A DNA stretch of 10,644 nt. Source: Bacilli bacterium. Its GTDB lineage: Bacteria > Bacillota_I > Bacilli_A > ML615J-28 > CAG-698. The stretch lies in the NCBI GenBank assembly GCA_028693885.1, contig JAQUUM010000001.1, forward strand, positions 16,091 through 26,734, read 5' to 3'. Position numbers and translations under genes: made by a program. The notes beneath the pieces were generated by a model that did not search any database, had not been told where the DNA came from, and saw nothing but the letters and a program-made list of their open reading frames with translations. Below, in pieces: positions 1 to 6,147 of the stretch; position 1 is the first letter of the stretch, and every line of letters starts with the position of its first letter.

Positions 1-19
1 AGATAAACAAGAAGACTAA
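1..19 (+). CDS. rpoA: Possible 3' end of rpoA (RNA polymerase alpha subunit), partial
   Basis: In frame 2 the first bases read Asp-Lys-Gln-Glu-Asp and then TAA at 17-19. This would be the acidic/charged tail of an upstream gene ending just before the rplQ ribosome binding site. In most Firmicutes the gene directly upstream of rplQ is rpoA, so that identity is inferred from position only. Frame 1 also holds a stop (TAA at 4-6), so the true frame is not certain from so few codons. Confidence 0.35.
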
Positions 20-31
20 GAGGAGGATATT

Positions 32-397
32 ATGTCAAAAGGTTATCGAAAATTAGGCCGTAATAGTGCCCAAAGAAAAGCATTATTAAGAGACCTAGTA
101 ACAGACTTAATTATTAATGACCGTATTGAAACTACTCTTCAAAAAGCTAAAGAATTACAAAGGCTAGCTGACAGGATGGTAACATTGGGTAAAGCTAATA
201 CTTTAGCTTCACGCCGTCAAGCAGCTCAAATGGTAAGATTTGAATTAGTTAATGAAGAAGGACAATATGCAATTCAAAAATTGTTTTCTGAAATAGCTCC
301 TCGTTATACAGAACGCAAAGGCGGTTATACTAGAGTGTTAAAATTAGGACCACGTCGTGGAGATTCTGCGATGATGGCTATTATTGAATTTGTATAA
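32..397 (+). CDS. rplQ: 50S ribosomal protein L17
   Basis: This encodes L17, a structural protein of the large ribosomal subunit, bound to 23S rRNA. The 121-residue product has the usual bacterial length (about 120). It shows the family's basic N-terminus ([18 protein letters not shown]), the LITDRIETTL-like segment around residues 26-36 that opens the conserved core, and the C-terminal pattern [15 protein letters not shown] followed by a hydrophobic end (AMMAIIEFV). A perfect AGGAGG lies 5 bases before the ATG, which fixes the start. The gene probably belongs to the upstream ribosomal protein/rpoA operon. A terminator begins at its stop codon, so transcription of that operon seems to end here. 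Nothing about the protein is unusual. Confidence 0.97.
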   Translation: MSKGYRKLGRNSAQRKALLRDLVTDLIINDRIETTLQKAKELQRLADRMVTLGKANTLASRRQAAQMVRFELVNEEGQYAIQKLFSEIAPRYTERKGGYTRVLKLGPRRGDSAMMAIIEFV

Positions 398-427
398 AAC
401 CTCAGAAATGAGGTTTTTCTTTTTTTT
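396..427 (+). terminator. Rho-independent terminator after rplQ
   Basis: An inverted repeat of about nine base pairs (AAAACCTCA at 396-404, TGAGGTTTT at 409-417) closes a GAAA loop. A nearly uninterrupted T tract runs to 427, broken by one C at 419. The stem overlaps the rplQ stop codon. It separates the ribosomal operon from the NusG-II/ECF operon. Confidence 0.88.
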
Positions 428-523
428 GTATAAATAACTATTAAATTATTGATATGTAATTTTGATTGTAAGTGGTGTGAGATAAAAAAGACCAAATTAA
501 AATTATAGTAGTGTATAATTATA

Positions 524-552
524 TTGTAAAAAACATCAAAAAATGTTAAAAT
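524..552 (+). promoter_or_regulatory. Candidate sigma-A-type promoter for the NusG-II/ECF operon
   Basis: TTGTAA (524-529) and TAAAAT (547-552) are separated by exactly 17 bases. Transcription would start near 559, just before the weak AGGTG ribosome binding site (561-565) of the next gene, leaving almost no leader. A perfect TATAAT also occurs at 514-519 but has no recognisable -35 at 16-19 bases. An extended -10-like TGAGATAAA lies at 478-486. The region is so AT-rich that chance matches are likely; the position after a terminator is the best support. Confidence 0.45.
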
Positions 553-569
553 AGGTAAATAGGTGTGCT

Positions 570-992
570 ATGAAGAGATTAGATTTTTTAGTAATATTCT
601 TAATAGTTTTAATTTGTATTGGACTTTATGTTGCTTATTTTAAGTATCAAGTAACAGAAGTTAATAAAATAGATGTTTATTATCAAAATATATATTTAGA
701 AAGCTTTTCAATTGAGACAGAAGAAACTATATATATTACTTCTAATATAGAAAGAAGTGTCGTTATAATTAGTTATAGTGAAACTCAAAACGAATATGAA
801 ATAGAAGGCATTACTAAAGAGATAATAAATACTTTTTCAATTTCAAACTATCAAGTTAGAATGATTGAGTCTAATTGCCCTAATCATTATTGTGAGGCGA
901 TTGTTATAAACAATCAATCAAAAAGACCTATTGTTTGTACAAATGGCATAGTAATTAAATTGTCAAATGATGATGTTGATATAATAATTTAA
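570..992 (+). CDS. Membrane-anchored NusG domain II (NusG_II family) protein
   Basis: This is a 140-residue protein with one N-terminal membrane helix (about residues 5-23), a short basic head (MKR), and a soluble domain predicted outside the membrane. It ends with the hallmark of the NusG_II family: Ser-x-Cys-Pro-x4-Cys (S101, C103, P104, C108), then a Pro-Ile-Val-Cys-Thr-Asn-Gly stretch (C123) and a hydrophobic beta strand. The domain is named after an insertion domain of some NusG proteins; there is no NGN or KOW domain here, so it is not a transcription factor by itself. Its function is unknown. In other Firmicutes such genes often neighbour the membrane protein called Gx transporter, which suggests an envelope or transport-linked role. 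The start follows a weak AGGTG at 561-565. The stop overlaps the AAAGAGG that serves ecfA1, so the two are probably cotranscribed. The three conserved cysteines could form a disulfide or bind a cofactor; that is inference. Confidence 0.8.
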   Translation: MKRLDFLVIFLIVLICIGLYVAYFKYQVTEVNKIDVYYQNIYLESFSIETEETIYITSNIERSVVIISYSETQNEYEIEGITKEIINTFSISNYQVRMIESNCPNHYCEAIVINNQSKRPIVCTNGIVIKLSNDDVDIII

Positions 993-1005
993 AGAGGAAA
1001 ATTAT

Positions 1006-1806
1006 ATGATTGAATTAAAAAATTTAAATTTCGCATATACAAGAAAAAATAAAGCGGTTAATAATGTTTCACTTGAAATAAGAAAAGGTGAATATATCGC
1101 TATTCTTGGTCATAACGGTAGTGGTAAAAGTACTTTGGTTAAATTAATTGTTGGCTTATTAAAAGCACTATCGGGCGAGATTATAATTGATGGAATCAAA
1201 TTAACCGAAGAAACAATTGATGAGGTTAGACATAAAATAGGAATTGTTTTTCAAAATCCTGATAATCAATTTGTTGGAGTTACAGTAAAAGATGATATTG
1301 CTTTTGGGCTTGAAAACAGACAATTTTCTCGCGAAAAAATGGTTAAGTTAATTGATGAGTTTTCTAAAAAGGTTAGAATGGAAAAGTTTTTAGATTATAA
1401 TCCTGAAGCTTTATCAGGCGGAGAAAAACAGCGTGTTGCTATTGCTGGAGTTTTAGCTTGCGATCCCGAGGTTATCATCTTTGATGAAGCTACTGCGATG
1501 TTAGACCCTAAAGGTGTAAGAGAAATAAATGAAATAATAGCTTCACTTAAACATCAAAAAACAATTATTGTAATAACTCATAATTTAGAAGAAGCTGTTT
1601 TTGCTGATAGAATTGTAGTTATGAATGATGGAAAAATAGTAGCAGTCGGAAACCCAAAACAAATCTTTAAAGACAAAGATATATTAACTGAAAGTTCACT
1701 AGATATTCTAGAAAGTATGAAATTAATTGAAGAGATTGAAAAAAGTAATTTAAATGATAAATATAAGATAGAGGATGTATTATGGGAATACACTTTCAAG
1801 AAGTAA
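1006..1806 (+). CDS. ecfA1: ECF transporter ATPase EcfA1 (CbiO family)
   Basis: This is the cytoplasmic ATP-hydrolysing subunit of an energy-coupling factor transporter, pairing with EcfA2 to drive EcfT and an exchangeable S component that takes up vitamins or metal ions. The 266 residues hold Walker A GHNGSGKST (35-43), Q-loop QNPDNQ (83-88), signature LSGGE (136-140), Walker B ending in catalytic Glu161, a DEATAMLDP D-loop region (160-168) and switch His192. A DE-A/S-T-x-MLDP form rather than DEPT is typical of EcfA1 as opposed to EcfA2, supporting the assignment. The ATG lies 8 bases after GAGG (994-997), which overlaps the previous stop region. The 3' end overlaps ecfA2 by 25 bases, indicating tight coupling. 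The C-terminal extension after about residue 225 is usual for this subfamily. No S-component gene is in the window. Confidence 0.93.
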   Translation: MIELKNLNFAYTRKNKAVNNVSLEIRKGEYIAILGHNGSGKSTLVKLIVGLLKALSGEIIIDGIKLTEETIDEVRHKIGIVFQNPDNQFVGVTVKDDIAFGLENRQFSREKMVKLIDEFSKKVRMEKFLDYNPEALSGGEKQRVAIAGVLACDPEVIIFDEATAMLDPKGVREINEIIASLKHQKTIIVITHNLEEAVFADRIVVMNDGKIVAVGNPKQIFKDKDILTESSLDILESMKLIEEIEKSNLNDKYKIEDVLWEYTFKK

Positions 1807-2660
1807 GTTTTGCATATTATGTTCCTAAAAGTAAAAAAAAGCCAATAAGTTTTACCTTAAAAAATATTAACTTATCAATTGATAAGCAAGATGAATTTAT
1901 TGCAGTTATTGGTCATACAGGTAGTGGAAAGTCTACATTGGTTCAACTAATGAATGCTTTGTTGATTCCTACTACTGGGAGTATTAATCTTTTTGGGAAT
2001 ATAGTAGAACATAATAAAAAACCATTACTAAAGCCTATTAGAAAACAAGCAGGCTTAGTTTTTCAGTTCCCAGAGTATCAATTATTTGAAGAGACTGTTA
2101 TAAAAGATATTTCTTTTGGACCTAAAAATTTTGGTTTTTCTAAAGATGAAGCGCATAAGAAAGCTTTAGAAGCTGCAGAAATGATGAATATTAAAGCAGA
2201 AATGCTTGAAAGAACCCCATTTACTTTAAGTGGTGGTGAAATGAGAAAAGTTGCGATTGCAGGAATTCTTGCAAGCAATCCTGATGTTTTGATTTTAGAT
2301 GAACCAACCGTAGGGCTTGATCCTATTAATAAAAGAGAAATGTTAGAATTATTAAGAAAGTTTAATCAAAAATTACATAAAACAATTATTATAATTACGC
2401 ATGATATGAATGTAGTTGGTGAATATGCTAAAAAGGTATTGGTCTTAAAAGAAGGTAATATTATACATTTTGGGGATAAAGACAGTTTATTTAGTAATGA
2501 AGAGAAGGTTAAAGATGCTAACCTAGATTATCCTGAAATGGTAAAAGTATTAAAACATTTAAATAAAAAACTAGATTTAAATCTTAATGTATTACAGTAT
2601 AATAAACTTGATGCTTTTAAAGAACTAAAAAAGATAATTGGTGAAAAACATGAACAGTAA
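1782..2660 (+). CDS. ecfA2: ECF transporter ATPase EcfA2 (CbiO family)
   Basis: This is the second ATPase of the ECF module; it forms a heterodimer with EcfA1 under the membrane protein EcfT. The 292-residue product has Walker A GHTGSGKST (44-52), Q-loop FQFPEYQLFEETV (Gln95), signature LSGGE (149-153), Walker B with catalytic Glu174 in DEPTVGLDP, and switch His207. The FPExQLFEETV form after the Q-loop is characteristic of EcfA2, as is the early KKPISF stretch before the core fold. The start is ATG 1782, placed by GAGG at 1771-1774 with 7 bases of spacing, so it begins inside the last 25 bases of ecfA1. The end overlaps ecfT by 11 bases. All catalytic residues are present. Confidence 0.93.
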   Translation: MGIHFQEVSFAYYVPKSKKKPISFTLKNINLSIDKQDEFIAVIGHTGSGKSTLVQLMNALLIPTTGSINLFGNIVEHNKKPLLKPIRKQAGLVFQFPEYQLFEETVIKDISFGPKNFGFSKDEAHKKALEAAEMMNIKAEMLERTPFTLSGGEMRKVAIAGILASNPDVLILDEPTVGLDPINKREMLELLRKFNQKLHKTIIIITHDMNVVGEYAKKVLVLKEGNIIHFGDKDSLFSNEEKVKDANLDYPEMVKVLKHLNKKLDLNLNVLQYNKLDAFKELKKIIGEKHEQ

Positions 2661-3627
2661 AATTGTTTTTGGCCAGTATTATCATTCAGATAGTTTGTTT
2701 CACAAAATGGATCCAAGATTAAAAATAGTTTGCTTATTTTTAGTGATGATTACTATATTTTTAATTAATAATTTAGCAATATTGGGAGGTTTTTTAGTTT
2801 TTATTTTAACTTTAATCAAGATTTCTAAAGTGCCTTTTTCTAAGTTTCTTAATAGTTTAAAATTTATTTTCATTATGCTTATTTTTACTGTCGTTTTTCA
2901 GTTATTATTTAATACCGGTGGGGCTTTAATAGTAGACGTTGATTTTAATTTAACGTATATTAATTTAAGTATTATAATTGTGTTATTTACATTATATTTT
3001 CTATCAAAAAAAATAATTAAAAAATATCGTTTTTTATTATTTTTAGTAGTTTTAGTTATAGCGTTTGTAATTCAATATTATTTGAATTTTGGTGTTAGTA
3101 TAGTTGATTATAATATTAGCATTTATGAACAAGGGTTTTTAATTTCTGCTAAAATAATTTTAAGGATTGTTTGTTTGATTTTTATTTCATCACTTCTAAC
3201 ATTAACTACTAAACCAACAGATTTAAATAATGGTTTAGAATCATTGTTTATGCCATTAAAAATAATTAAAGTTAATACTAGTATTTTAGCAATGATGATT
3301 TCGATTGCTTTGAGGTTTATCCCAACTCTAATAAATGAGGCAGATAAGATCTTAAAAGCTCAAGCATCGCGCGGAGTTGACTTCTCTGAGGGAAGATTAA
3401 AAGATAAAATCACTCAAATTATAGCTTTGCTTATCCCTATGTTTGTTATTGCATACAAAAGAGCTGAAGATTTAGCCTATGCAATGGAGGCTAGAGGCTA
3501 TATTCCTGGGGAAAAACGTTCTAGATTAAATGAATTAAAATACAAAGCAAGCGATTGGATAATGTTTAGTTTTTGTATAGTTTTATTAGGAGTTTTTATT
3601 TATTTAAAGGTAGAATATAAAATATGA
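2650..3627 (+). CDS. ecfT: ECF transporter transmembrane protein EcfT, with extra two-helix insertion
   Basis: EcfT is the membrane scaffold that links the EcfA1/EcfA2 ATPases to S components. The product has 325 residues, longer than the usual 260-270. Identity rests on the N-terminal H-x-MDPRLK pattern (residues 18-24), the multiple hydrophobic helices, and the two coupling-helix signatures near the C-terminus: QASRG (238-242) and EARGY (280-284) after an AEDLAYAM stretch. Between the FN-TGG turn (88-91) and the next conserved helix (from about 162) there are about 70 residues carrying two additional hydrophobic segments (about 104-120 and 127-145). ATG 2650 is chosen because GGTGA (2640-2644) sits 5 bases upstream; an in-frame TTG at 2638 has no such site. 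The gene overlaps ecfA2 by 11 bases and truA by 4 (ATGA). The TGA stop supports a standard code. Confidence 0.9.
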   Translation: MNSKIVFGQYYHSDSLFHKMDPRLKIVCLFLVMITIFLINNLAILGGFLVFILTLIKISKVPFSKFLNSLKFIFIMLIFTVVFQLLFNTGGALIVDVDFNLTYINLSIIIVLFTLYFLSKKIIKKYRFLLFLVVLVIAFVIQYYLNFGVSIVDYNISIYEQGFLISAKIILRIVCLIFISSLLTLTTKPTDLNNGLESLFMPLKIIKVNTSILAMMISIALRFIPTLINEADKILKAQASRGVDFSEGRLKDKITQIIALLIPMFVIAYKRAEDLAYAMEARGYIPGEKRSRLNELKYKASDWIMFSFCIVLLGVFIYLKVEYKI

Positions 3628-4352
3628 GATTTAAATGTATTGTTAAGTATGATGGAACACTATTTCATGGTTTTCAGGTTCAAAAAGACTTAAGAACAGT
3701 TCAAGCTGAAATAGAAAGAGTTTTGTTAATAATAAATAAGAAAAAAACTACAATTTATGCATCAGGAAGAACTGATAGTGGAGTTCATGCTTTAGCTCAA
3801 GTATTTCATTTTGATACGGATATAAAGATGAGTGAAGCTAATTTGAAAAATGCGATAAATTCAAGACTTCCAAAAGATATTTTTGTGGTATCGGTTGAGA
3901 GAGTAAGTGATGATTTTCATGCTAGGTTTTCGGCTAAAGCTAAAGAGTATCATTACTTAGTTGAAACGGGAGAATATGATCCATTATTAAAAAATTATAG
4001 GTTTTTTTATAAATACAATAATTTAGATGTTTTGAGGATGAAAGAAGCGGCTTTAATCTTTGTTGGAAAACATGATTTTCAAAGCTTCACAAAAAATCAT
4101 ATTTTAGAAGACTTTGAAAGAGAAATTTTTTCGATAGAAATTGAAGAAAAAAACAGCCTTTTAATTTTCAAATTTAAGGCTGATGGCTTCTTACACAACA
4201 TGGTCAGAATTTTGGCTGCAATGTTAATAGAGGTCGGGAGATATAAATACTCTCTTGAGCAAATAAAATACATTCTAGGGCAAAAAAACCGCAAATTAGC
4301 CCCAAAGATTTTGCCATCATCAGGGCTATACCTTTATAAAGTATATTACTAG
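3624..4352 (+). CDS. truA: tRNA pseudouridine(38-40) synthase TruA
   Basis: TruA isomerises uridines 38-40 in the anticodon stem-loop of tRNAs to pseudouridine. The 242-residue protein shows the N-terminal KYDGTLFHGFQVQ pattern (residues 8-20), RTVQAEIE (24-31) and the catalytic motif GRTDSGVHA (48-56) with nucleophile Asp51. The second half carries the FHARFSAKAKEYHYL segment and the C-terminal HNMVRILAAMLIEVG motif near residues 190-205. Length is typical. Its ATG overlaps the ecfT stop (ATGA), so translation is probably coupled; only a weak AAAGG lies farther upstream. In many Firmicutes rplM and rpsI follow truA. Here transcription ends at a strong terminator instead. Confidence 0.95.
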   Translation: MRFKCIVKYDGTLFHGFQVQKDLRTVQAEIERVLLIINKKKTTIYASGRTDSGVHALAQVFHFDTDIKMSEANLKNAINSRLPKDIFVVSVERVSDDFHARFSAKAKEYHYLVETGEYDPLLKNYRFFYKYNNLDVLRMKEAALIFVGKHDFQSFTKNHILEDFEREIFSIEIEEKNSLLIFKFKADGFLHNMVRILAAMLIEVGRYKYSLEQIKYILGQKNRKLAPKILPSSGLYLYKVYY

Positions 4353-4418
4353 GTAAAAAAAGCCAAAAATGAGTAAAATCGTAATCTATTAAAAATTGAT
4401 AAATTTTAAATAAAAAAC

Positions 4419-4456
4419 AAAAAGCTTATTTTCGAAGAGAAAAATAAGCTTTTTTT
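4419..4456. terminator. Bidirectional rho-independent terminator between convergent truA and znuB
   Basis: A perfect 14-bp inverted repeat (arms 4419-4432 and 4441-4454, AAAAAGCTTATTTT and its complement) closes an 8-base loop. On the plus strand it ends in a run of seven T (4450-4456). On the minus strand the flanking A-rich sequence (4411-4423) reads as a T-rich tract. It can therefore end both truA and znuB transcripts. The remaining bases of the 131-base gap (4353-4418, 4457-4483) show nothing recognisable. Confidence 0.92.
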
Positions 4457-4483
4457 ATCGTTAAATTTAGATATAAAAAATCC

Positions 4484-5374
4484 TTAAACTGAAGCCTTGT
4501 TTGCATGGTGCTGTTTGATTCTTTTTTTGATAGCAACATAAAGTATTACAATCATTAAAATTATTAGGTTAAATAGTACAATTGTAGCACCAGTTGGCCA
4601 CTCTGCATAGTAGCTAAAAACAAACCCACAAATTATAGAAATTTCTGATATCATAATTGAGATAATAATTGTTTTTAAGAAACTATCACCAATTAGAATT
4701 GAAGTTGCTACTGGAACAATTAATAAGGCCGAAATTAATAGCACTCCTATGGTATCAATAAAAACAGAAATAACAATTGCAAGAATAATAGTAAGCATCA
4801 TTTGCATTGCTTTAACTCTTAACCCACAAACTTGTGCATAAGTTTCATCAAAACATAACTGAACTATTTGTTTATAGAAGAAAATTGAGATTAAAATGAT
4901 TGTAATTGTAATAATTACTATAACAATTAATATTCTTAAAGAAACATTATAGATATTTCCAAATAATAATTGATTTGTAAGGTTAGAAGTACCACCACCA
5001 CTTAAAGAAATAAATAAACTACTTAAACCAACACCAAGTGATAAAACAATAGGCATTGATAATTCTTTATAGTTTTTGTATAAACTTCTAAGTTTTTCGA
5101 TAATAAAAGTGCCACCAATAGAGAAGATTACTCCTAAAACTATAGGGTCTATAAACCTTATCATAACGATTTTTGATAAATAAACTCCAATACAAACTCC
5201 AGCTAGTGAAAAGTGGCTTAAAGTATCTGCAATAAATGAAAGACGTTTTATTACAACAACTGTACCAAGTAAAGGAGCTAGTATCCCAATTAAAATAGCT
5301 GCGATAAATGGCCATCTAATCCATTCTTTTTCAAACAACAAAGTGAAAAAATTAAGCATCATAGTAAGATTCAT
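4484..5374 (-). CDS. znuB: Metal ABC transporter permease (ABC-3 family, ZnuB/MntB/TroC-like)
   Basis: This is the integral membrane subunit of a zinc- or manganese-type ABC importer. The 296 residues are largely hydrophobic, with about eight or nine membrane segments. Family patterns seen are SFIADTLSHFSLAG (46-59), LLFGNI (136-141), a cytoplasmic DExxAxxxG-like coupling segment (176-184, here DETYAQVCG), PVATS (221-225) and PTGATIVL (260-267). The C-terminus is cytoplasmic and basic with two adjacent histidines (289-290). The start ATG overlaps the znuC stop by one base (TAATG), and an AGGTGA lies 7 bases upstream, so the pair is translationally coupled. The metal (Zn or Mn) cannot be decided from the permease alone. 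No periplasmic/lipoprotein binding subunit is encoded here. Confidence 0.87.
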   Translation of the reverse strand: MNLTMMLNFFTLLFEKEWIRWPFIAAILIGILAPLLGTVVVIKRLSFIADTLSHFSLAGVCIGVYLSKIVMIRFIDPIVLGVIFSIGGTFIIEKLRSLYKNYKELSMPIVLSLGVGLSSLFISLSGGGTSNLTNQLLFGNIYNVSLRILIVIVIITITIILISIFFYKQIVQLCFDETYAQVCGLRVKAMQMMLTIILAIVISVFIDTIGVLLISALLIVPVATSILIGDSFLKTIIISIMISEISIICGFVFSYYAEWPTGATIVLFNLIILMIVILYVAIKKRIKQHHANKASV

Positions 5375-6018
5375 TATTTTTCACCTGCCTTCTTAAAAGA
5401 ATAACTTAAGGAGTCATCTAAAAACAAGTAATAATCAGTTAAGCCATCAACAAATTTTAAATCATGACTGATTAGAATAATTGTTATTTTTTCATTTTTT
5501 AATTCTTTTAAAATTTGATAAACTGCTTTCATATTTTCAACATCAACACCTACGGTTGGTTCGTCTAAAATTAAAAGTTTTGGTTTAGTTAGTAATGCTC
5601 TTGCAATAAAGATTCTTTGGATTTGTCCACCTGATAAATTATTAATGTTTTCATTCATTATTTTAGTTAATTCTAATCTATTAACAATAGTTTCAAAAAG
5701 CTCATCTTTTTTCTTAACATAAAATGAAGTTAAAATCTCTGAAACAGTGATTGGAAATTCGTAATTAAAGTTATCTTTTTGAGGAACATAACCAATGTTT
5801 CTAAAATACTTAATGTCATTAATATCAATATCATCTAGATAAATCATTGAGTTAGGTATTTTAACAAGTTTTAAAAGGCATCTTATAAAGGTTGATTTTC
5901 CACTGCCATTTTTCCCGACGATAGTTAAAAAATCTCCACTTGCAAGTGAAAATGAAAGATCGTTTATAATTAGTTTTTGAGTATAACCAAAGGTTAGCTT
6001 ATTTATATTTACTCGCAA
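5374..6018 (-). CDS. znuC: Metal ABC transporter ATP-binding protein (ZnuC/MntA-like)
   Basis: This is the cytoplasmic ATPase that powers the ZnuB-like permease encoded immediately downstream. With the start proposed here it has 214 residues: Walker A GKNGSGKST (35-43), Q-loop Gln80 in YVPQ, signature LSGGQ (128-132), Walker B ending in Glu153 (LLILDEPTVGVD) and switch His184. Length is a little short of the usual 230-250. The open frame extends upstream to two in-frame GTG codons (6027, 6024), but both lie within a near-consensus Shine-Dalgarno, AAGGCGGTG (6033-6025 on this strand). The codon at the correct spacing (8 bases) is TTG at 6018, so that is taken as the start. A candidate promoter lies just upstream on the minus strand. 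Confidence 0.87.
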   Translation of the reverse strand: MRVNINKLTFGYTQKLIINDLSFSLASGDFLTIVGKNGSGKSTFIRCLLKLVKIPNSMIYLDDIDINDIKYFRNIGYVPQKDNFNYEFPITVSEILTSFYVKKKDELFETIVNRLELTKIMNENINNLSGGQIQRIFIARALLTKPKLLILDEPTVGVDVENMKAVYQILKELKNEKITIILISHDLKFVDGLTDYYLFLDDSLSYSFKKAGEK

Positions 6019-6024
6019 AACCAC

Positions 6025-6033
6025 CACCGCCTT
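6025..6033 (-). promoter_or_regulatory. Ribosome binding site that decides the znuC start
   Basis: Read on the minus strand this is AAGGCGGTG, one mismatch from the full anti-Shine-Dalgarno complement AAGGAGGTG. Counting from its GG core, TTG at 6018 is 8 bases away, while the two in-frame GTG codons at 6027 and 6024 overlap the site and cannot be used with it. Confidence 0.65.
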
Positions 6034-6039
6034 AGAGTA

Positions 6040-6068
6040 ATTTTATCATACTGAGTTTATTTTCTCAA
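6040..6068 (-). promoter_or_regulatory. Candidate promoter for znuCB
   Basis: On the minus strand TTGAGA (6068-6063) and TAAAAT (6045-6040) are spaced by 17 bases, with TGA directly before the -10, an extended -10 feature. Transcription would start near 6033, at the first bases of the ribosome binding site, leaving practically no leader. Confidence 0.5.
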
Positions 6069-6080
6069 GTATTAAAAAAA

Positions 6081-6104
6081 ACATTTATTTTTTTGACTAA
6101 ATGT
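6081..6104. repeat. Perfect inverted repeat in the znuC-tmk divergent promoter region
   Basis: ACATTTA (6081-6087) and its exact complement TAAATGT (6098-6104) are separated by 10 bases. The repeat lies upstream of the znuCB promoter and across the candidate tmk promoter, a position suited to an operator for a dimeric regulator. Such repeats arise readily by chance in AT-rich DNA. It does not match the Zur, MntR or AdcR boxes I know. Confidence 0.4.
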
Positions 6105-6112
6105 GAGATAAT
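6084..6112 (+). promoter_or_regulatory. Candidate extended -10 promoter for the tmk operon
   Basis: TGA-GATAAT (6104-6112) is an extended -10 element. A weak -35, TTTATT (6084-6089), lies 17 bases upstream of the hexamer. A better -35 hexamer, TTGACT (6093-6098), is only 8 bases from GATAAT and 26 from the TATAAT at 6125-6130, so it fits neither. Start near 6119 would give a leader of about 30 bases to the tmk ATG. Confidence 0.4.
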
Positions 6113-6147
6113 AGACAAGAGATATATAATAGTAGGAGAAAAGAAAA

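Noticed and set aside
428..569. Riboswitch or structured leader before the NusG-II/ECF operon
   Set aside because: Only short AT-only hairpins are visible, with no conserved aptamer pattern, and the likely promoter leaves almost no leader.
2638..2649. Upstream TTG start for ecfT
   Set aside because: The ATG at 2650 has GGTGA at proper spacing and begins where EcfT proteins usually begin.
1578..2716. Minus-strand open frames within ecfA1 and ecfA2 (for example 1578-1799, 2078-2278, 2528-2716)
   Set aside because: They lie opposite genes with complete catalytic motifs, have no ribosome binding site or recognisable domain, and are expected by chance.
4097..5315. Minus-strand open frame inside truA (4097-4294) and a second frame inside znuB (5088-5315)
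   Set aside because: Both overlap clear conserved genes in other frames, and their compositions do not resemble real proteins.
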